From the NCBI GenBank assembly GCA_023374025.1, contig SIJG01000007.1, forward strand, positions 2,918,636 through 2,982,635: a stretch of DNA of 64,000 nucleotides, read 5' to 3'. The translations under genes and the position numbers were made by a program. A model generated the notes under the pieces. That model saw nothing but the letters and a program-made list of their open reading frames with translations, had not been told where the DNA came from and made no database searches. Of the stretch, positions 10,661 through 22,359 are shown piece by piece. Source of the stretch: Heterodera schachtii (taxonomy: Eukaryota; Nematoda; Chromadorea; Rhabditida; Heteroderidae). Every line of letters starts with the position of its first letter. The first letter of the stretch is position 1.

Positions 10661-12726
10661 TTAATTGCTTTTTGCATCATCGGCTCTTCCTCCTCTAACG
10701 GCGGGCGGTGGTGTTTTGATGGTGGTGGTCAACAATGCCCAGTGCAAACTGTACACAACCAGCTCATACGTGCCGATGGTGATCGCCGTGTTGGGCACCG
10801 ATCGAATCAACTTTGGGAGAAAAAATAGTAAAATTTAAAAGAAAAAATTGCACTCCAAATTAAATTAAATTTTTGTGGTTTTGCGAGTGCATTTGGGGTG
10901 CACCCAAAAATTTCGCCGGGACATAATTTCGCCAACAAAAAAAAAAAAAAATTTTTTTTTAATTTTCAATTTCAAGAAAAAATCTTAGATATTTGAGCGA
11001 TTTTTTGGAAAAATTTTCGAAAAATTTATTAATTCATTGTAAATTTCAATAAAAAAATCGCTGAAAATTTTCCTAAATTTTTTTGAAATTTTCTTAAAAA
11101 ATTCTAAAAATTTTTTCGTAAAAAATTTCTAAGTTTGTTTTTTTTAATTTTTTTGCTGCGAAAAAAATTGTATTCCTAATTAAATGAAAATGGTTTCATG
11201 GGGAACAGGACCAAACATCGCCGGGACATATAACACCGCAATTTTTTTTTTTTGGTTTAAAAAAACAAAGAAAAAATCAATTTTTTTTAAATTACTAGAC
11301 TAAATGAAAAAATTTATTAAAAATTCAAGGAAAAAAAAAACAAAAAATTAGTGAGAAAACGTCGCTGACCTTAACTTACGTAAACAGACTTTAAAGAATT
11401 ACCAGTTAAAATTATAATTTTTTCTCAAAAAACAGAAGTGAAATAGCTAGAAAAATCCACACTTAAATTTGTTTTTGCTAATTTTTTAAATTTTTAGAGT
11501 TTTCGAATTTTGAAAACTCATTGTTTTTTGAGAAAAAAAAAAATTCTAAGTTTTAGTCCAAACACTCTTCCCTGACAAATTTTGACTTGGCACCGTTTTA
11601 GGGCACAAAACGTAATCAGTTTTAGGGAAGACGAATAAATTTTAAAAAAAATTTTTTTTGCTGAAATTGTTTGTGTACCTGCAAAAGGACGCCATGCCAA
11701 AGTGTCTGCCAGCCCTTGTGGCGGTGTGGCGCCAAATGTGCCGCAGAATGTCACGCAACCGATTTGTTGAGCCCTCCTCACGCAATCGGGTCCGAATAAC
11801 CTCTGAAAATGAAAAAAACGAAATTTTTTTCTACCCTTAACTTCCCCCCCCCCCTCCCCTACCAGGGATGGCGTTTCAATGCACAAAATTTTTCGCAAAT
11901 CCAAAGTCCGAGGCCTAAAAATTTTTTTTTTTTTTTTTGGAAACCGGAAGCCTAAAGAAATGCTTGAAAACCCCCTCCCCCCACCATGTGGGTAGCACGT
12001 GAAGCCGGCCACCAGCTTGGCCGTTGCCGCTGCCACCATAAACTGCGAAAAGTTGGGTGCGTCCTGCTGCTGTTTGCCGATGCTTGTCACTGATGAGTGT
12101 TGGATTTTGCTGGAAATGGAGGGGTTTAAAAAAAAATTTAATTTCACGGGAAATACTCGTCTCCTCTCAATCGAATCAAATATTAATTTTTTAACTTGGA
12201 AATTCATAAAAAAAATTTAATTTTTTCTAGCGATTTTTTGAAATAATTGAAAAGTCGCTAGAAAAGTTTTAAATATTTTTTTTTTGTCTGGATGGAGAAA
12301 CGAATAACACCCGAATTCCACATAAATTTTGCAAAATTTGATATAATATCATTCAAATTACTGTCTATTAGTATAATTATTATTTTAAACTCACTCTCGA
12401 AGGAATTCATAAATCATGAACTGAAGCATGGTCTCGGTGCTGCCAAGATATGAGCCGGTCACACCCTTAAACATAATGGGAGAATGGCTCAGTTGGTTAA
12501 ATTCGATTAAATTTTTTTTTGGAAATGAGGGTTCCGGGTTCGAATCCACCAGAGTGTAAAAAAAAATATTTAAAATTTTTTATGGACTGGGAGACTACAC
12601 CGAACTCGCTAACCTCCTCCTCCCGTAACTTTCCCTATAAAAAAATTTGCTTTTACTATAAAAATTCCAAAATTGCAGAAATTTTTCAAAAAGTAGTGCA
12701 CCCACCCAGCCCCATCTCGAAAAAAT

Positions 12727-12775
<49 letters not shown>

Positions 12776-15700
12776 AAATTCAGTCAAATTTATTAAAAAG
12801 AAGTCAACAGCACATGCGGTGGCAGGTGTTCACCACAGCCCAGTCAAGTTCATTCCCAGCAGATGAAAAAAGATTTAAAAAATTGCCATTTTCATTACCC
12901 TCCAAAAGCTGAGAATGCCCTCCTCGCGAAGAATGCGACGCGCACACTCAAAGGCACGCATGCGCATCGGGCTGAGCTGCAGCCGCGTCTTCACCAGCAA
13001 AATTGGGTTGAGCGCAGTTGCGGTGACAAAAACTACAAACAAAAATTGAGAAACAAAATGAAATAAAACGAGTTTTTACGAGTTTTTTTTTTACGATTAA
13101 ATTCCAAACTTTTGAAAATATTCAAAAAAGCATACAAAATTTTTTTTATAAGAAAATTAATTTTGCAAAAAAATTGTTAAGAAATTTTTTCATAAGGAAC
13201 TTTCAAAAAAAAAATTTTCAGCGAGAAAAATTATGAAAAAACTTAGTAGTTCATCATGAAATTTTGAAAAAAGCGCCTGAAAATTTTAATTTTTTTTTTT
13301 TGAAATTTTCTTTGAAAAAATTTTCAAAAAATTTTTTTAAATAAATTTTCATTTTTCGATATGCTACGCCAATTAAAAAAAAAATTCTGGGAACCATAGC
13401 CACCTGCACTGGCGGCGGACAACATGTGCACGGAGTGGGAGTTGGACTGAACCCATTCAGGGTGGTCGTTCAGGAAACGCTTCATGGACGAGTAGCAGCC
13501 AAAAAAGACAGCACTAAAGGGACGACCGACGGATAGATGGATTTTCAATTTTTTGATTAGTGTTAAAAATTTTAAAAAAAAATTTTTTTTTTTTTTTTGC
13601 CCAGGAAATGGTGAGAAAAGTTTTGGGATTTCTACAATTTTCCTTAACTAAGTTCACCGCAAAACCCAAATTTTGCACACAAAAATTGACAATTATCAAC
13701 TTTCGCAAAAATTTTCCTATTTTTACAGGACAATTCCCTGAACCGGAAAAATTTAAAAAAAAAATTCTTTTTTTTTAAATAGTTCTAACTTTCCTATTAG
13801 CTAGTCTAGTAAAAAAGCATAAATATATTTCAAAAATTTCGTTCCAAAAAGATTTTTTATTCTATGTTTTTATACGGTTTTAAAGAAAATTTCGGGTTTA
13901 AAAATATTAGAGGTGGTGGAACGCACTGCTCTTGTTCATAGAGTTTTATCATCGCCGAGACTAATTTGTATGTTCCACAAATATAAATACAAATTTGAGA
14001 AACTGTTACTGTTCTTTAAGACAAAAAAAAATTTTTTTTTTTTTTTTTTTAAATTTCGGCGTTTTTTACGCCCAAATTCCGTCGTTTTTTTTATTTTAAA
14101 TGGTTTGCTTCCAGAACCATTTGCGTCCGGCGGAAAACAGTCCCAATTTTCAAGGAAAAACTCTTTTTGTTGGCATTAATTGGCTCACTTTGCGGGCGCC
14201 ATACTTGCCAAAGTCGGGCCGAACCCTTTGAACAGCGCGCGCAGGCGCCCCTCGCGCCACACGGAATGAAAGGAGCGGAAAATGACCGATTGGTGGAGCA
14301 GACGACGGCACAGCGCAAAACGGGAGGCTGTAAAAAGAGGGGCAATCTTTCGGAATTGCGGTCCCGAAAAAATTTTTTTTTTTTTTTAATTTTTTTTTAC
14401 CCCAGAAAATCGATTAAAAAAATCAAGGGTACACCCCAAAATCTCGCCTGCCGAAATCTCGCCGCAAAAATTTCAAAAAAAAAAAAAAAAATTCAAACTT
14501 AGAAATTTTTCAAGGAAAAAATTCTTAGAAAATTTTTTTTATAAGAAAATTTAAAAAATTGTTGCAAATTTTTCAGCAATTTTTTTTTGAAATTTTACTG
14601 TTTTAGAAAAATTTTCAAAAAAAACTTAGCAAATAGTTTTTTTTTTTTTTTTTTGGAATTTTCTAAGAATTTTTTCCTTGAAAAATTTCTGTTTGATTTT
14701 TTTTTTAATTTCTGCCGGCGAGATTTCGGCGGTTAGCGTATTTTTTAAGCCTAGAAAAATGCCTTACAAATTAAAAAAAACATTTTTTTTTTCGGGACCG
14801 CAATTCCGAAAGGTTGCCAAAGGGGGATACCTCACAATCAATGTTTTTTACGTGAAAATTTGCCATTTTTTTGGAGGGGGGGGGGGGGGGGTAATCCGAA
14901 GACAAATTTTATGCTCCGGTGTAATTTCTAATGGGCTGCAAAAAAGAAGACACTCATTTTTTGCGGAATTGGGGCCCGGTTTTTGGGCGGTAACCCAAAG
15001 ACAATTTTTTTTTTTCTGGAAAAATTTGGGTTTTTTAGAGGAAAACGTGAAAAATTCAATTTTTCTTTTTTTTAATATGAATTGCCTGCCATTGATCCAT
15101 TTCAAATTTAGCCTTTGATATAAAAAAAAAAAATTCTGGAAAACCTGTCGATGTACTGCTCGATGCTGGCGTGGTCGTGATCGTTGAACTGGTCGAACTT
15201 GTTGACGACATCCACCGCTGCATTCGTTCCATTTGCACTTGACGTCGCATTTCGTGCCCATGCGAACTTTGCAGCCGCGTTTTAACAACCTAAAAACATG
15301 TCAATATTGCCATAAAGCGGAGACACTTCTGGCCCGAATTTTTTCAATTTCGAGTTCTCGACCCTGTTTTATCTCGAAAAACAGCTTTGAATTTTTTTCA
15401 ACAAGAAGAGGTACCAAACTTTTTTTTTTTTTTGAGAATCATACAAAAATAGGAAGGGGAGAGTAAATTTATGAAAATCGGACTAACTTTCAAAAAAATT
15501 TCCAACTTTGACTCAAAAATCCGCCACAAAAAATGAAGGAACCTCTAGGGGATAAGTGAAGCTGGTGCCCACAATGCCACCGAGAGCGCCGCCAGTGAAA
15601 TGAATAAAAAACTGAAAATTTAAAAAAAAAATTTTTTAAATATTGAAATAAGATTTTACATAAAAAAAATAAATAAATTTTTCCATTTTCTTAAAATATA

Positions 15701-15930
15701 ACACAAAATTTGAGTAGTTCGCGTGCAAAAAATTTGTCCATTTTTTTGCCCCAAATTTCGCGTTTTTCCAACCTATGAAAAAAAAAAATTGAGTATTTCA
15801 AACTCGGGCTTACCTCGGACCAACCGCCACTTTGTGCCACCAAACCGTCACCACCATTTTTGCCGCCAATGTTTTGTCCGTCGGCCTCCGACAGAAAATG
15901 CATTTGCCTTGGACATTTGGAATCAGTCAT
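10661..15930 (-). CDS. Mitochondrial pyrimidine nucleotide carrier, SLC25A33/SLC25A36 type (frame broken by an 8-bp duplication)
   Basis: Ten exons join in phase: 15814-15930, 15543-15611, 15145-15289, 14189-14327, 13404-13513, 12899-13032, 12395-12465, 11985-12109, 11679-11802, 10661-10810. The product would be about 391 residues, an inner-membrane carrier of three repeats. Carrier signatures are PLEVVKTRLQ, NPILLVKTRLQ and PHEVIRTRLREEG. The closing RSVPNTAITIGTYELVVY is characteristic of SLC25A33/36, which exchange pyrimidine nucleotides across the mitochondrial inner membrane. A 15-residue S/T-rich stretch follows repeat-1 helix 1. Exon 9 contains an 8-bp tandem duplication (11717-11731). 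With it the frame ends early in the last exon and loses the final helix; without it all exon phases agree. It could be an assembly error, a polymorphism or a young pseudogene. Start chosen at 15930 as the first ATG before a consensus donor. Confidence 0.85.
12479..12552 (+). other. tRNA-like relic (A and B boxes) inside a carrier intron
   Basis: TGGCTCAGTTGG and GGTTCGAATCC match RNA polymerase III A and B boxes with tRNA-like spacing. However, the T-stem and D-stem do not pair and no anticodon arm is evident. It is probably a tRNA-derived SINE or dead tRNA. Confidence 0.4.
12730..12772. repeat. Poly(A) tract of about 43 bp
   Basis: This is a nearly pure A run in an intron of the SLC25A33/36-type gene. 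Its exact length is unreliable in any assembly. Confidence 0.8.
14430..14735. repeat. Intronic fold-back with GCCGAAATCTCGCC ends
   Basis: GCCGAAATCTCGCC near 14445 is inverted near 14715 (GGCGAGATTTCGGC). AT-rich complementary sequence lies between. Related motifs occur at 10908 and 11215 (ATTTCGCCGGGACATA). No target duplication was found. Confidence 0.5.
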
Positions 15931-16549
15931 TATTTTTAATTTATTTATACTCTTAAAAGTGAAAATTTTGTGATGGAAAATTAAAATCCGAAAATTCGGC
16001 ACTAATAAAATGACCGTCAAAAAAACAAAAATTTTTTTTTAATTTTTTTTATTACACATTATTTAGACCCATTAGTTTTTGGGGTTTCTGTGGTCCTTGA
16101 TCACGAATCTACCACCTATTTTGACCGATTTCTAAACCCTAACGCAAACTCGAAATAAATGTTGTGTTTTTTTTGTTTGTTCGAGTTCAGGCAAGGGGTT
16201 AGAAATTAGTTAAATTTTTGACTTTTTTTAAAAAAACAAAAATTTTTTTTTTCGCTGACCCGACGAATTTGTTGAGGGAAGTGCTGACCAACTCTGTCCC
16301 ATTTTCGTTGTTTTGGCACTTGGAAAGTGCAGAAAAATGGGAGATTTCTATCCACACAAATCTTAATTTCTTGAAAAATGATTATTTTTTTTTAACGAGG
16401 GGGGGGGGGAGGGAGGGGTAAGAAAGGCAAGAAAATGACGCGAGAAACTGAAAAGAGGTGTATGTTTAAATGCGAAAAAATAGGTAATTTGATATGCAAT
16501 ATTTCATAAATTAGTATGGATTTTGATTAATTGTAAACCATAACTAAAA
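15931..16549. other. Upstream region of the nucleotide carrier gene
   Basis: AT-rich sequence extends to the left end of the Transib-like element. Part of it (about 16080-16160) carries the dispersed TGATCACGAATCT motif. I cannot point to a specific promoter element. Confidence 0.4.
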
Positions 16550-19432
16550 CACTATGGGTACGCCCCACTGTGCAGAGAAAAGCCTAGTACTATCTCGTCA
16601 TTTTCTTTTTCTTTGTAATTTCTCTCAATTTGGCGTACTATCTCTTCGTTTTAATAATGTAAAAAACAACATTTACTTCGCTCTATAGAACTTTTTTTCC
16701 GCCTTACAGATTATCTTTAAATTTTGCATAGCGATAGAGAAACGGAAAATAAACAAAATTTCAGTGATTTAATTAAAAATTTCGGCCTAGAAAATTACTC
16801 AATTGATAATTTTTCTGAAAATTTTCAATTTTTTTAGAATTTATGGCGAATAAAAAATCATTGCTTAAGCTTCAAGGCAAGAAAGGCGCGGAACAGCTAA
16901 GAAAAAGACGAGAGGAGCGACAACAGAAGTTGGAGTGGGCGAGACAGGCAAAATTGGCCAAGAAAAGCGAGTTTTCCAACTGTTTTTCATAAAATTTCCA
17001 ATTTTTGCAAATTTAAGCCGCTCCCCAGCCTAACCCCGACGCAGAAATGCCACAACCATCTGAAGAAGGGCCGTCGACATCAGAGGCAACGGCGCAGGAC
17101 AACGACGGACGACCATCATCAACTCCAACACCGATGACACCGCAGGAAATAGACGTGCCATCGGTGGACATGCTGGAAACCGATGTGCCATTCCCTTCAA
17201 CGCCTGCCGACGACGACCAACAAATTCAACCAATGCCGTCAACATCCACGGCACGCTGTGACCTCATGGCGACACCATCGACTTCAAAGTGCGCCGGTGG
17301 CTTTGGTCTCGACGATGGTGAGAGAAATTCCATCAAAAATTTTGTTTTTTTTTTAATTCATTTCATTTTCATTATTTTTAAGTCCATATGTTTGACGAAC
17401 TGCGACGGCGCCACGTTTGGATCGAGGAGGAACTGCAACGGCAGCGCCGATCAAACGCTTTCCTCAGGAAACAACTCAAGGCACAGCGCGACCGTTCGAC
17501 GAGCCTCGAGCGTTCGGCTTCAGCATGCCGCCAGCGCAAGGCCCTTTCCGACGTGACGAACACCCAGCAGAGGGACAACAGGCTGAGCGCGGCGAACGAC
17601 CTGCTCATCACCTTGGACTCTGGCATCTCCTTCAAGGCCCGTGAAACACTGAAGCGGTCGTTCACCGACCAAGGACTTGACGTTTGGGCACCGACGAGAG
17701 CGGTGAAGCGCCTGAAGGCGGAGCTATGCGAGGCGGTCATTTTCCATTGGATGGGCAATGGGGAGACGCGTGCGCTCGTTTGCATTGACGTTCGTGCCAT
17801 GATAGAGTGCCGGCTTCAGGAATTGGTGAACAGTGGTGAGAGAGAAAATTAATCAACTTTTAAAATGTTAAATGAAGACCGACTCAAACTCCACCAGCAA
17901 TTTGTCTCTCAAATTGTGTTGGTGCTGACGGGTGACAAAGGGGGCGATGGAGTGGCGGCAACGACAAAGTTGGGACTGGTGATCGGCAACGTTGAGCACC
18001 CAAATTCCCCAAAAAATCTGTCCATTTTGGGCATTTATTTTGGGAATGATGACCGGACAAATTTGGAGAACAAATTTGGCTCAATTTTTGCGCAATTGAA
18101 CCAGCTGAAGACCGTTTTATTGGAAATTGCCGGGAGGAAGCGGACCATTCCAGTCCAAATGTTAATAAACAAAAAAAAGTAATAATAATTTTAATTTTTC
18201 AGGCTTCTCTGTGCCGACCTCAAATTCACTTCGGCACTGATGGGACACCAAGGTTCTGCAGCGACTTTTCCTTGTCCACTTTGCACAGCTCGGAAGAACC
18301 AATTGACGGACAAAATTGTGGATGCCCGCCCGTCGCCTCCCCCGCCCCAAAATTCGTACATTGGCCCTCCACTCGTCAACATTGCCTTGGCGGATGTTGT
18401 ACCGCCCAGTTTTCATCTCTTGCATGGTGAAGAAAGCGAATTAAAAAAACAATTCAGAATTTACAGGCAATGGCCAGCGAATAATTGACGCCATTTGTTC
18501 GGAAGCGGATGCTCGTGGAAAGGGGGACGATGTTCGAAAACGACTGTCTGATGCCGGCGTGCGACGCCATCCTCGGACAAAACAATTCACGGGTAAAATG
18601 AGGGGGATGGGTGGGGGCTATCGAAGCCAAATTTTTCGACAGGTGGCGACATTTACAAAATCCTTGCCCACGAGAATTTTGCTGCTTTTACGGCACCAAT
18701 TCCCCCCGGAACATTAAAATTTATGTTAATCGACGCAATGAATGACCTCCGCCACATTTACCGCCTATCGCGTGCCAAAATTCTTCATCCCGGGGACCTC
18801 AATTCGCTTGAACATTGGACCAAAATGTTCTACTGCCACTGGCAGCAACTCCGAACAATTGACGCCGCTCGTTACCCAGTCCGCCCAAAGCTTCATCTTC
18901 TCGCTGCTCACGTCGTTCCATTTGCACGCACTCATCTCTGGTGGGGACTGATCAGTGAACAGGGAATGGAGCACATGCACAGAATGTGCAACAATTTGGT
19001 TAATGAATAATTTTTCCTATTAAAATATAAATCCAGGTCGGTCGCTATGCTCATCTCGGCACTCCGGAGAAGGTTGTTGAGAAGTTGGTGAAACACACGA
19101 CCCTGCTAAATGCCCTTCACGATCGTGGTGTCGAAAACAACCAAGAGAATGGAAGCAAATACCCAAATTTCTGATCAAAATTTCATTTTTCCAAACATTT
19201 TCACCATTTCACATTTTCACTATCTGAATATTATGTTGAACAAGTTTTCCCGACTTCTATAGCATTCATAATAAAGAGTTTAGTCATTTGAATAAAGTTT
19301 ATTAATGTTAATTGGTCTTCAAAAAAGGCAGTGATCAGATATATTTTTTGAATTAACGCGCAAAAAATTACGCCAATTACGCTATTTGGCGTTATGATCA
19401 ATTTTGTCTGACACTGGGGCGTACCCATAGTG
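16550..19432 (+). mobile_element. Complete Transib-like DNA transposon
   Basis: An 18-bp perfect inverted repeat, CACTATGGGTACGCCCCA, bounds the element. Transib ends start CACWATG and resemble the RAG heptamer. The flanks carry CTAAAA on both sides (16544-16549, 19433-19438), read as a 5-6 bp target duplication; Transib usually makes 5 bp. The single gene inside (16843-19174) has an uninterrupted spliced frame, so the element is structurally complete at 2883 bp. Confidence 0.9.
16843..19174 (+). CDS. RAG1-like Transib transposase
   Basis: Eight exons join in phase: 16843-16981, 17018-17317, 17383-17835, 17878-18160, 18203-18426, 18467-18592, 18643-18998, 19037-19174. They predict 672 residues. 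The N-terminus is basic and then S/T/P-rich. The RNase-H-like core shows TGDKGGD (D317), HPNSPKNLSILG, ADLKF (D397), the zinc pair CPLC (C416, C419), LHLLAAH (H593, H598) and SEQGMEHMH (E618). Spacings D397 to C416 (19) and H598 to E618 (20), and the H-x4-H, equal those of RAG1 D708-C727, H942-E962 and H937/H942 as I remember them. The DDE residues would cut and join DNA at the CACTATGG ends. No stop or frameshift is present. The first intron is only 36 bp and least certain; an alternative start is the ATG at 17047. Confidence 0.88.
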
Positions 19433-19448
19433 CTAAAATAATATTTAC

Positions 19449-19485
19449 GAGCGGTCGGGAACCGCTTCGCGGTTCCCAACCGCTC
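19449..19485. other. Strong short hairpin just outside the Transib element
   Basis: Two 17-nt arms (GAGCGGTCGGGAACCGC and its complement with one G-T type mismatch) are separated by TTC. The motif is GC-rich in AT-rich DNA. It could be a repeat relic, a structured RNA or a cruciform. Nothing else identifies it. Confidence 0.5.
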
Positions 19486-19639
19486 TGTTCTGATTTAAAT
19501 TTATTTCAAATAATTATGGATACCGATTTCCAATCACACAAAAAAATTTGTGGTAATTTGCGCTGAATTAGAGCTTTCAAGTATGTGATCAGTGATCACA
19601 AATTAAAATTTATGTTTTTTTCATTCATCTTATTCTGTT

Positions 19640-21865
19640 TTGTTTCTTTTTTATCTTCTCCCTCTCTGTCCGATCTCTCTTCTCTATCTCTCTCTCTTAC
19701 CTTTCTTTCTCTCTTTCGCTCTCACTCTTGTCCTCTTTTCTCTCTCTTCTTTTCTCTTTCACTTCTTTCTCTCCTCTTTTCTCTCTCTCCCTTTCTCTCC
19801 CTTCATTTTCTCTCTCTATCTCTCATTTATTTTATTTCTCTCTTCTCTCACTCTCCTATTTTCTCTCTCTCCCTCTCTCATTTTCTCTCCTCTTATCCTT
19901 TCTCTCTTTCGCACTCTCTCTTCTCTCACTCTCCTCTTTTCTCTCCTCCTCTCTCTCTCTGCTTTTCTCTGTCTCTCCTATCTCTCTATTCGTTTCTCTC
20001 TTATTTCTCTAGCTCCTCTTTTTCTCTTTCCCCCTCTCTCTCTTCTTTTCTCTCTCTTCTTTTCTCTTTCACTTCTTTCTCTCCCCTTTTCTCTCTCTCC
20101 CTTTCTCTCTCTTCTTTTCTCTCCTCTTATCATTTCTTTCTTTCGCTCTCTCTCCCTTCATTTTCTCTCTCTATTTCTCATTTATTTTATTTCTCTCTTC
20201 TCTCACTCTCCTATTTTCTCTCTCCCAGTCTCTCTCTCTCCCTCTCTCTTCTTTTCTCTCCTCTTATAATTTCTTTTTTCGCTCTCTCTCTTTCTTCCTT
20301 CTTCTCTCTCTATCTCTCATTTATTTTATCTCTCTCTTCTCTCACTCACCTCTTTTCTCTCTCTCTCTCTCTTCTTTTTCTCTCTCTATCTCTCATTAAT
20401 TTTATTTCTCTCTTCTCTCACTCTCCACTTTTCTCTCTCCCTCTCTCTTTTTCTCTCCTCTTATCCTTTCTCTCTTTCGCACTCTCTCTTCTCTCACTCT
20501 CCTCTTTTCTCTCCTCCTCTCTCTCTCTGCTTTTCTCTGTCTCTCCTATCTCTCTATTCGTTTCTCTCTTATTTCTCTAGCTCCTCTTTTTCTCTTTCCC
20601 CCTCTCTCTCCTCTTTTCTCTCTCTTCTTTTCTCTTTCACTTCTTTCTCTCCCCTTTTCTCTCTCTCCCTTTCTCTCTCTTCTTTTCTCTCCTCTTATCA
20701 TTTCTTTCTTTCGCCCTCTCTCCCTTCATTTTCTCTCTCTATTTCTCATTTATTTTATTTCTCTCTTCTCTCACTCTCCTATTTTCTCTCTCCCAGTCTC
20801 TCTCTCTCCCTCTCTCTTTTTCTCTCCTCTTATCCTTTTTCTCTTTCGCACTCTCTCTTCTCTCACGCTCTCCTCTTTTCTCCCTCTCCTTTTCTCTCCT
20901 ATTTTTTATCTCTTACTCTTCTTTTCTCTCACACTTCTTTCTCTCCTATTTTCTCTCTCTCCCTCTCTCTTTTTTTCTCTCCTCTTATATTTCTTTTTTC
21001 GCTCTCTCTCTTTCTTCCTTTTTCTCTCTCTATCTCTCATTTATTTTATCTCTCTCTTCTCTCACTCACCTCTTTTCTCTCTCTCTCTCTCTTCTTTTTT
21101 CTCTCTCTATCTCTCATTAATTTTATTTCTCTCTTCTCTCACTCTCCACTTTTCTCTCTCCTTCTCTCTTTTTCTCTGTCTCTCCTCTCTCACTCCTCTT
21201 TTCTCTCTCCTTCTCACTCTCTCTCTCTCTCTTATTTTCTCTCCTTTTCTATACTCTTTTTTCTCTCCCCTCTCTCTCTCTTCTTTTCTCTCCTCTTATC
21301 ATTTCTTTCTTTCGCTCTCTCTCTCCTTTTTTCTCTCGCTATCTCTCATTTATTTTATCTCTCTCTTCTCTTACTCTCCTCTTTTCTCTCTCCCTCTCTC
21401 TTTTTCTCTCCTCTTATCCTTTCTCTCTTTCGCACTCTCTCTTCTCTCACTCTCTCCTCTTTTCTCTCCTCCTCTCTCTCTACTGCTTTTCTCTGTCTCT
21501 CCTCTCTCTCTATTCGTTTCTCTCTCCTTCTCACTCTCTCTCTCTCTCTTATTTTCTCTCCTCTTTTCTCTCTCTCTCTATTCTTTTCTCTCTCACTTCT
21601 TTCTCTCTCTCTCTTTCTTCTTTTCTCTCTCACTTCTTTCTCTCCTCTTTTCTCTCTCTCTTTCTTCTTTTCTCTCTCACTTCTTTCTCTCCTCTTTTCT
21701 CTCTCTCCCTCTCTCATTTCTTTTCTATCCTCCCTCTTATTATTTCTTTCTTTCGCTCTCTCTCTCCTTTATTCTCTCTCTATCTCTCATTTATTTTATC
21801 TCTCTCTTCTCTCACTCTCTCTGTCTCTCTTTTCTCTATCCCTTCTCTCTCTCTTTTGGTTTTCT
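19640..21865. repeat. 2.2-kb polypyrimidine (CT)n-type satellite
   Basis: The plus strand is almost pure C/T for about 2.2 kb. It is built from CTCTCT with recurring blocks such as ATCTCTCATTTATTTTAT. A block starting near 19895 recurs near 20465, showing longer-range tandem duplication. Long S/L/F-rich frames here, and the R/E-rich frame on the other strand, are repeat artefacts. Confidence 0.9.
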
Positions 21866-22359
21866 TCCAAATAATTATCTTTTATATTCCTAAAAGCATA
21901 TTTAAAGAAATCGAATTTAATTCAAATTCATTAGGAAACTTAATAAAAAATTTAATTTGAGGAAAAAGCAAAATACCACTTGTAAACAATTTCATAAATA
22001 AACATTTTGTTAAAAAGTTTTCTTTCTGCCATTTCTATTTTCTTTACTTTTTTCAAGTTTTCGTTTCAAAAAAAAGTCAACTTCAAAACGATACGTACGG
22101 ACAGCACCAAATTAGTATAGTGGATTTTAACAAAAAACAATAACAACAACAACAAAATAACAACGACAAAAAACAAAGTGAAGGTTGAGCAGGAAGAGAG
22201 CAAAATCATATGTAAAAGAATGGTGATAACAAAAAAAAATATAATATTCTGTCAAAATCTTTCAAAAAAAAAAAATTTTAATGAAAATTTTTATAGGCTA
22301 GGGGAGAGTGGGTAGGGGGCGTATAATTAATTGCCGATGGACGACAAATTCTTGATCGA
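21866..22359. other. Intergenic sequence downstream of the SLC25A39/40-type gene
   Basis: AT-rich sequence includes a CAACAACAA stretch near 22138-22165. It would hold the 3' UTR of the minus-strand carrier. No polyadenylation site can be fixed with confidence. Confidence 0.4.

Noticed and set aside
12479..12552. A functional tRNA gene
   Set aside because: A and B boxes are present, but the T and D stems do not pair and no anticodon arm is visible, so it is kept only as a relic.
16550..16568. CACTA (EnSpm) transposon, because the end begins CACTA
   Set aside because: EnSpm makes 2-3 bp duplications and has a different transposase. The encoded protein has RAG1-like spacing instead.
19585..21717. 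331-residue S/L/F-rich frame and R/E-rich reverse frame
   Set aside because: Both are products of the polypyrimidine tract and have no non-repetitive sequence.
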